DNA of 6,448 nt, taken from Thermococcus sp. Lineage in GTDB: Archaea; Methanobacteriota_B; Thermococci; Thermococcales; Thermococcaceae. Shown one piece after another: positions 3,816 to 6,448 of the stretch. A program made the translations under genes and the position numbers. Numbering within the stretch: the first letter of the stretch is position 1; each line of letters starts with the position of its first letter. The DNA lies in assembly GCA_015522395.1 (NCBI GenBank), contig WAMH01000220.1:1-6448 (forward strand), read 5' to 3'. Below the pieces are notes generated by a model that ran no database searches, was not told the origin of the DNA, and saw only the letters and a list, made by a program, of their open reading frames with translations.

Positions 3816-5420
3816 ATGGGAATGAGAAAGGTCCTCCTCGTCTTTTCGATCCTCCTGCTGGTGATCGCTTCGGGCTGCCTCTTCAAACCGCCGGCTGAGG
3901 TTACCTTCTCGATCGACAAAACCGCCGTGGCCCCCGGAGAAACCCTCCACATCATCGTCACGGTAAACAACACCGGAAAGGTCGGCCTGACGGGCGCGAC
4001 GCTCATACTTAACAACCCCCAGTTTCAGATCGTTCAGGGCCCGAGGTTCCCGGAGGTCCTGCCCGTGGGGAAGAGCGTACAGCTCGTCTGGATAGTCAGG
4101 GCTCCCACCAAACCCGGCTACTACAGCCTGAAGGTCTCGCTGGAGCTGACGGACGAGCTGAAACGCACATGGACGGGGTTCTACGATCAGTTTGGGATAA
4201 CCGTCACCGAGTCGGAGGTTCCTCCCAACGACCTAGAGCTCAACGTAACAGCTCCAAGGGTCATCAGGGGTAGGGATACCGCCACGATAAACGTCACTGT
4301 CAGGAACCTCCTCACCTATCCCATCAGTATAGGGGGGCTCAAGCTGGACCTCCTGAAGGGAATGCGCATCGTGAGCGCGCCCACTCTGCCGGAGAGTTTA
4401 GCTGGAAACGAGACCGTTGAGATAACCTATCGCGTGAAGGTCCCCTACGCGTACAGAGACGGCTACGTGTCCGCGGTTCTCAACTACATCGCCGGCGGCG
4501 TAAAGAAGAGTGTCGCCAAGAGCGTCCCGATGAAGGTCATCTGGGAGCCGTGGAACGAAAATGAGAGCGTACTCAAGGAGGCCTACGGCCCCAACTACCG
4601 CTGGATAACCCAAAAATACCTCGCGGACGGCTACTGGGCAAAGAAGTACAATTCAACCCCGGTTTTCAATGCAGGAAGACTCAGAAGCTTCACACTGAAG
4701 CTCATAAATGGATCCGAATCAGAGGTTCAGGCGGCGGATCAGATATACGACTGGATAGTGAGAAGCTACTCCTTCGGTGACACGACCTCGACCCTCGAGC
4801 CGGGGCGGATACTCATACAGGACAGGATAAGCTACACAGAGGGGCAGGTGCTCTTCACCGCAATGCTGCGCTCAATCGACGTCCCGGCCAGGATAGTGAG
4901 TCTTTACAACGGCACCGACTGCACGATACGGCCAATAACGGAGTTCTACACCGCCGACGGGTGGTACATAGTCGACCTGAGGCACCACTTCATCGGGAGC
5001 CTCGACGAGTATCTGGCGAGTCCCTACTTCCCGAGGATATACCAGCTCGTCACCCGGGACGGCTACAGGATAGTCGCCCAGAATCCTGCCAGCCTGAGCG
5101 GACACGAGCACCTTGACGTCACCGCCCAGTTCACCGCCAACCTCGAGGATAGGCTGCTGCAGGCCGTGAGCGAGCGCCTTAATCCTCAGCTTAGGTCGAA
5201 GCTGATGGTAGTGCTCAACAACCTGAACGACGAGGAGAGACTGTATGCCCTCTTCGTCTTCAGCTCGGCCCCGAGTAAAGATGACCTCAACAGGATCTTC
5301 TCGGAGTACAGCACCGACAGGATAGAGCAAAACGTAAAAACCATGTACGAGTTCTACAGGGACATGGAATGGAGCGACGACTTCACGCGCTACTGGAGGA
5401 TATTTGCGGGGGAGGTATGA
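3816..5420 (+). CDS. exported lipoprotein with CARDB-like repeats and a degenerate transglutaminase-like domain
   Basis: The 534-residue protein starts with a basic end (MGMRK), a hydrophobic core (VLLVFSILLLVIA) and ASGC, a lipobox-like site with C21, so it is probably anchored outside the membrane by a lipid. Residues about 28-130 and 138-243 are two beta-sandwich regions of the CARDB/NEW3 type, each with VNNTG or VRNL-like strands. Residues about 300-390 follow the transglutaminase-like core: DQIYDWIVRSYSF, then SYTEGQVLFTAMLRSIDVPAR, then ITEFYTADGWYIVDL. Aligned by eye, the catalytic Cys position holds Y340 and the His position R372; only D387 remains, so enzymatic activity is doubtful. 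The tail after 440 is helical and charged. Eight NxS/T sequons (for example N51, N143, N198, N298, N365) suit an extracellular glycoprotein. The substrate or partner is unknown. It begins a plus-strand operon, and its stop overlaps the next start by one base. Confidence 0.8.
   Translation: MGMRKVLLVFSILLLVIASGCLFKPPAEVTFSIDKTAVAPGETLHIIVTVNNTGKVGLTGATLILNNPQFQIVQGPRFPEVLPVGKSVQLVWIVRAPTKPGYYSLKVSLELTDELKRTWTGFYDQFGITVTESEVPPNDLELNVTAPRVIRGRDTATINVTVRNLLTYPISIGGLKLDLLKGMRIVSAPTLPESLAGNETVEITYRVKVPYAYRDGYVSAVLNYIAGGVKKSVAKSVPMKVIWEPWNENESVLKEAYGPNYRWITQKYLADGYWAKKYNSTPVFNAGRLRSFTLKLINGSESEVQAADQIYDWIVRSYSFGDTTSTLEPGRILIQDRISYTEGQVLFTAMLRSIDVPARIVSLYNGTDCTIRPITEFYTADGWYIVDLRHHFIGSLDEYLASPYFPRIYQLVTRDGYRIVAQNPASLSGHEHLDVTAQFTANLEDRLLQAVSERLNPQLRSKLMVVLNNLNDEERLYALFVFSSAPSKDDLNRIFSEYSTDRIEQNVKTMYEFYRDMEWSDDFTRYWRIFAGEV
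5408..5415 (+). promoter_or_regulatory. ribosome binding site of the Trm56 gene
   Basis: GGGGGAGG within the last codons of the lipoprotein gene lies four bases before the ATG at 5420. It favours that codon over the ATG at 5417 and over the upstream in-frame ATG at 5369. Confidence 0.7.
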
Positions 5421-5950
5421 TGATAGCAGTCCTCAGACTGGGACACAGGCCCGAGAGGGATAAGCGAATCACCACGCACGTGGCTTTAACGGCGAGGGCC
5501 TTCGGCGCAGATAAAATCATAATCGCCGCGGAGGAAGACGAGCACGTTAAGGAGAGCGTCGAGGACGTTGTAAAAAGATGGGGCGGGCCGTTTGAGATAG
5601 AGTTCAACCCCAGCTGGAAGAAGATAATGCGCGAGTGGAAGGAGAAGGGAACAATCGTTCACCTGACGATGTACGGGATCCACATAGACGACGCCCTCCC
5701 GGCGATAAGGGAGGAGCTGAAAGCCGGGAAGGATATTATGGTCGTCGTTGGGGCCGAGAAGGTTCCGAGGGAAGTCTACGAGATGGCGGACTACAACGTA
5801 GCTGTCGGAAACCAGCCCCACAGCGAGGTGGCGGCATTGGCTGTCTTCCTCGACAGGCTCCTCGCGGGGGAGGGTCTGAGAAAGGAGTTCCAGAACGCGA
5901 GACTCAGGATAATCCCGCAGGAGAGGGAGAAGAAAGTAATAGAGCTCTGA
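5420..5950 (+). CDS. tRNA (cytidine(56)-2'-O)-methyltransferase (aTrm56, SPOUT family)
   Basis: The 176-residue enzyme transfers a methyl group from SAM to the 2'-O of cytidine 56 in the T-loop of archaeal tRNAs, stabilising the elbow. It carries the family's N-terminal signature MIAVLRLGHRPERDKRITTH, with TARAFGAD following. The trefoil-knot SAM site lies near the C-terminus, seen as VVVGAEKVP (108-116) and VAVGNQPHSEVAALAVFLDRL (residues 127-147). The length fits the family. Start: ATG codons at 5417 and 5420 are both possible. GGGGGAGG (5408-5415) is four bases from the second and one from the first, so 5420 is preferred; it overlaps the preceding stop by one base (TGATG), implying coupling. 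A longer frame to an ATG at 5369 lies inside the lipoprotein gene and is rejected. The CDP-alcohol phosphotransferase follows 12 bases downstream. Confidence 0.95.
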   Translation: MIAVLRLGHRPERDKRITTHVALTARAFGADKIIIAAEEDEHVKESVEDVVKRWGGPFEIEFNPSWKKIMREWKEKGTIVHLTMYGIHIDDALPAIREELKAGKDIMVVVGAEKVPREVYEMADYNVAVGNQPHSEVAALAVFLDRLLAGEGLRKEFQNARLRIIPQEREKKVIEL

Positions 5951-5962
5951 TCGGTGAGAGCG

Positions 5963-6448
5963 ATGGTCCTCAACAACTACCGCGAGAACGTCAGGGGCTA
6001 CCTCGAGGCGATCGTAAGACCGCTGGCAAAAGCGGGGGTAACGCCGAACACGATAACCGTCCTCGGACTGCTCATAAGCCTTGCTGGGGCGTACCTCTTC
6101 TACCTGAACGAGCAGTTCTGGGCGGCAATAGTGCTCCTCATCGGCTCTCTCATAGATGCCCTCGACGGAACCCTGGCGAGGATGACGGGGAAGACGAGCC
6201 GCTTCGGGGCGTTCCTCGATTCCACATTCGACAGGATAAGCGACGGCGCGGTGCTCTTCGGCATAGCCGCCGGAAACCTCGTTGACTGGCGAGTAGCATT
6301 CCTCACCTTCATGGGCGCCTACCTAGTGAGCTACGAGCGCTGCAGGGCGGAGTTAGCGGGTTCAGGCAAGCTCGCCGTCGGGATAGCCGAAAGGGCGGAG
6401 AGATTATTAATCCTCATCGGCTTCGCCCTCTTCGGCTACGTTGAGTAC
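5963..6448 (+). CDS. CDP-alcohol phosphotransferase, probable archaetidylinositol phosphate synthase (3' end outside window)
   Basis: The frame runs from the ATG at 5963 to the window edge without a stop, giving 162 residues. Residues 65-90 hold the complete CDP-alcohol phosphotransferase motif DGxxAR: D65xxD68-G69xxA72-R73, eight residues, G82xxxD86xxxD90. The four aspartates bind the metals and CDP. Hydrophobic segments at about 30-48, 52-65, 93-104, 111-124 and 147-160 suit an integral membrane protein. VTPNTITVLGLL at the start and GIAERAERLLIL near the end resemble archaeal inositol-lipid enzymes, which join CDP-archaeol and inositol 1-phosphate to make archaetidylinositol phosphate. The exact acceptor is inferred and could be another head group (e.g. 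glycerol phosphate). GGTGA (5953-5957), five bases upstream, supports this ATG over an in-frame GTG at 5954. Judging by family size only the last few dozen residues are missing. Confidence 0.88.
   Translation, partial: MVLNNYRENVRGYLEAIVRPLAKAGVTPNTITVLGLLISLAGAYLFYLNEQFWAAIVLLIGSLIDALDGTLARMTGKTSRFGAFLDSTFDRISDGAVLFGIAAGNLVDWRVAFLTFMGAYLVSYERCRAELAGSGKLAVGIAERAERLLILIGFALFGYVEY

Noticed and set aside
5635..6285. Plus-strand open frame of 216 codons spanning Trm56 and the phosphotransferase
   Set aside because: It is extremely Arg/Gly/Pro-rich, typical of a shifted frame in GC-rich DNA, and overlaps two well-supported genes.
1..6448. CRISPR repeats, tRNA or rRNA genes, transposase or inverted terminal repeats
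   Set aside because: I looked for regularly spaced repeats, cloverleaf-like segments and transposase motifs on both strands and saw none.

Overview
The window looks like chromosomal DNA from a hyperthermophilic archaeon of the Thermococcales (Thermococcus/Pyrococcus type). The evidence is an archaeal tRNA 2'-O-methyltransferase of the Trm56 family, an archaeal-type NMN adenylyltransferase, a SAM hydrolase whose catalytic triad falls at the same residue numbers I recall for the Pyrococcus protein, a CDP-alcohol phosphotransferase of the archaeal inositol-lipid type, GGAGGTGA-type ribosome binding sites, tightly overlapping genes, and T-tract termination without hairpins. This rests on recognised protein motifs, not on a database search.

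Layout. Positions 1-217 (+) hold the tail of an unrecognised gene and a possible 34-residue ORF, both running into the end of the next gene. Positions 199-1681 (-) hold a two-gene cassette: a 45-codon peptide gene (1681-1544) and, 13 bases later, a 443-residue radical SAM protein (1530-199) with an N-terminal PqqD-like region and a C-terminal cysteine-bearing extension. This has the form of a ribosomally made, post-translationally modified peptide (RiPP) system. It has its own promoter and is visibly more AT-rich than the rest of the window, suggesting acquired DNA. I consider it the most interesting content here.

Positions 1805-3766 (-) form a compact operon read in the order SAM hydrolase, putative VapB-type antitoxin, PIN-domain (VapC-type) protein, NMN adenylyltransferase (nadM). 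The last three genes overlap one another. The antitoxin has an unclear start: its frame is open and protein-like well upstream of any usable start codon. The operon ends in T-tracts at 1770-1791.

Positions 3816-6448 (+) form a second operon, transcribed divergently from a region of about 50 bases. It encodes an exported lipoprotein with two beta-sandwich-like regions and a transglutaminase-like domain that appears to have lost its catalytic Cys and His, then Trm56 (1-base overlap), then a CDP-alcohol phosphotransferase cut off by the window end.

Housekeeping functions (NAD synthesis, tRNA modification, lipid head groups, SAM/adenosine turnover) are therefore mixed with accessory modules: the RiPP-like cassette and the toxin-antitoxin-like pair.
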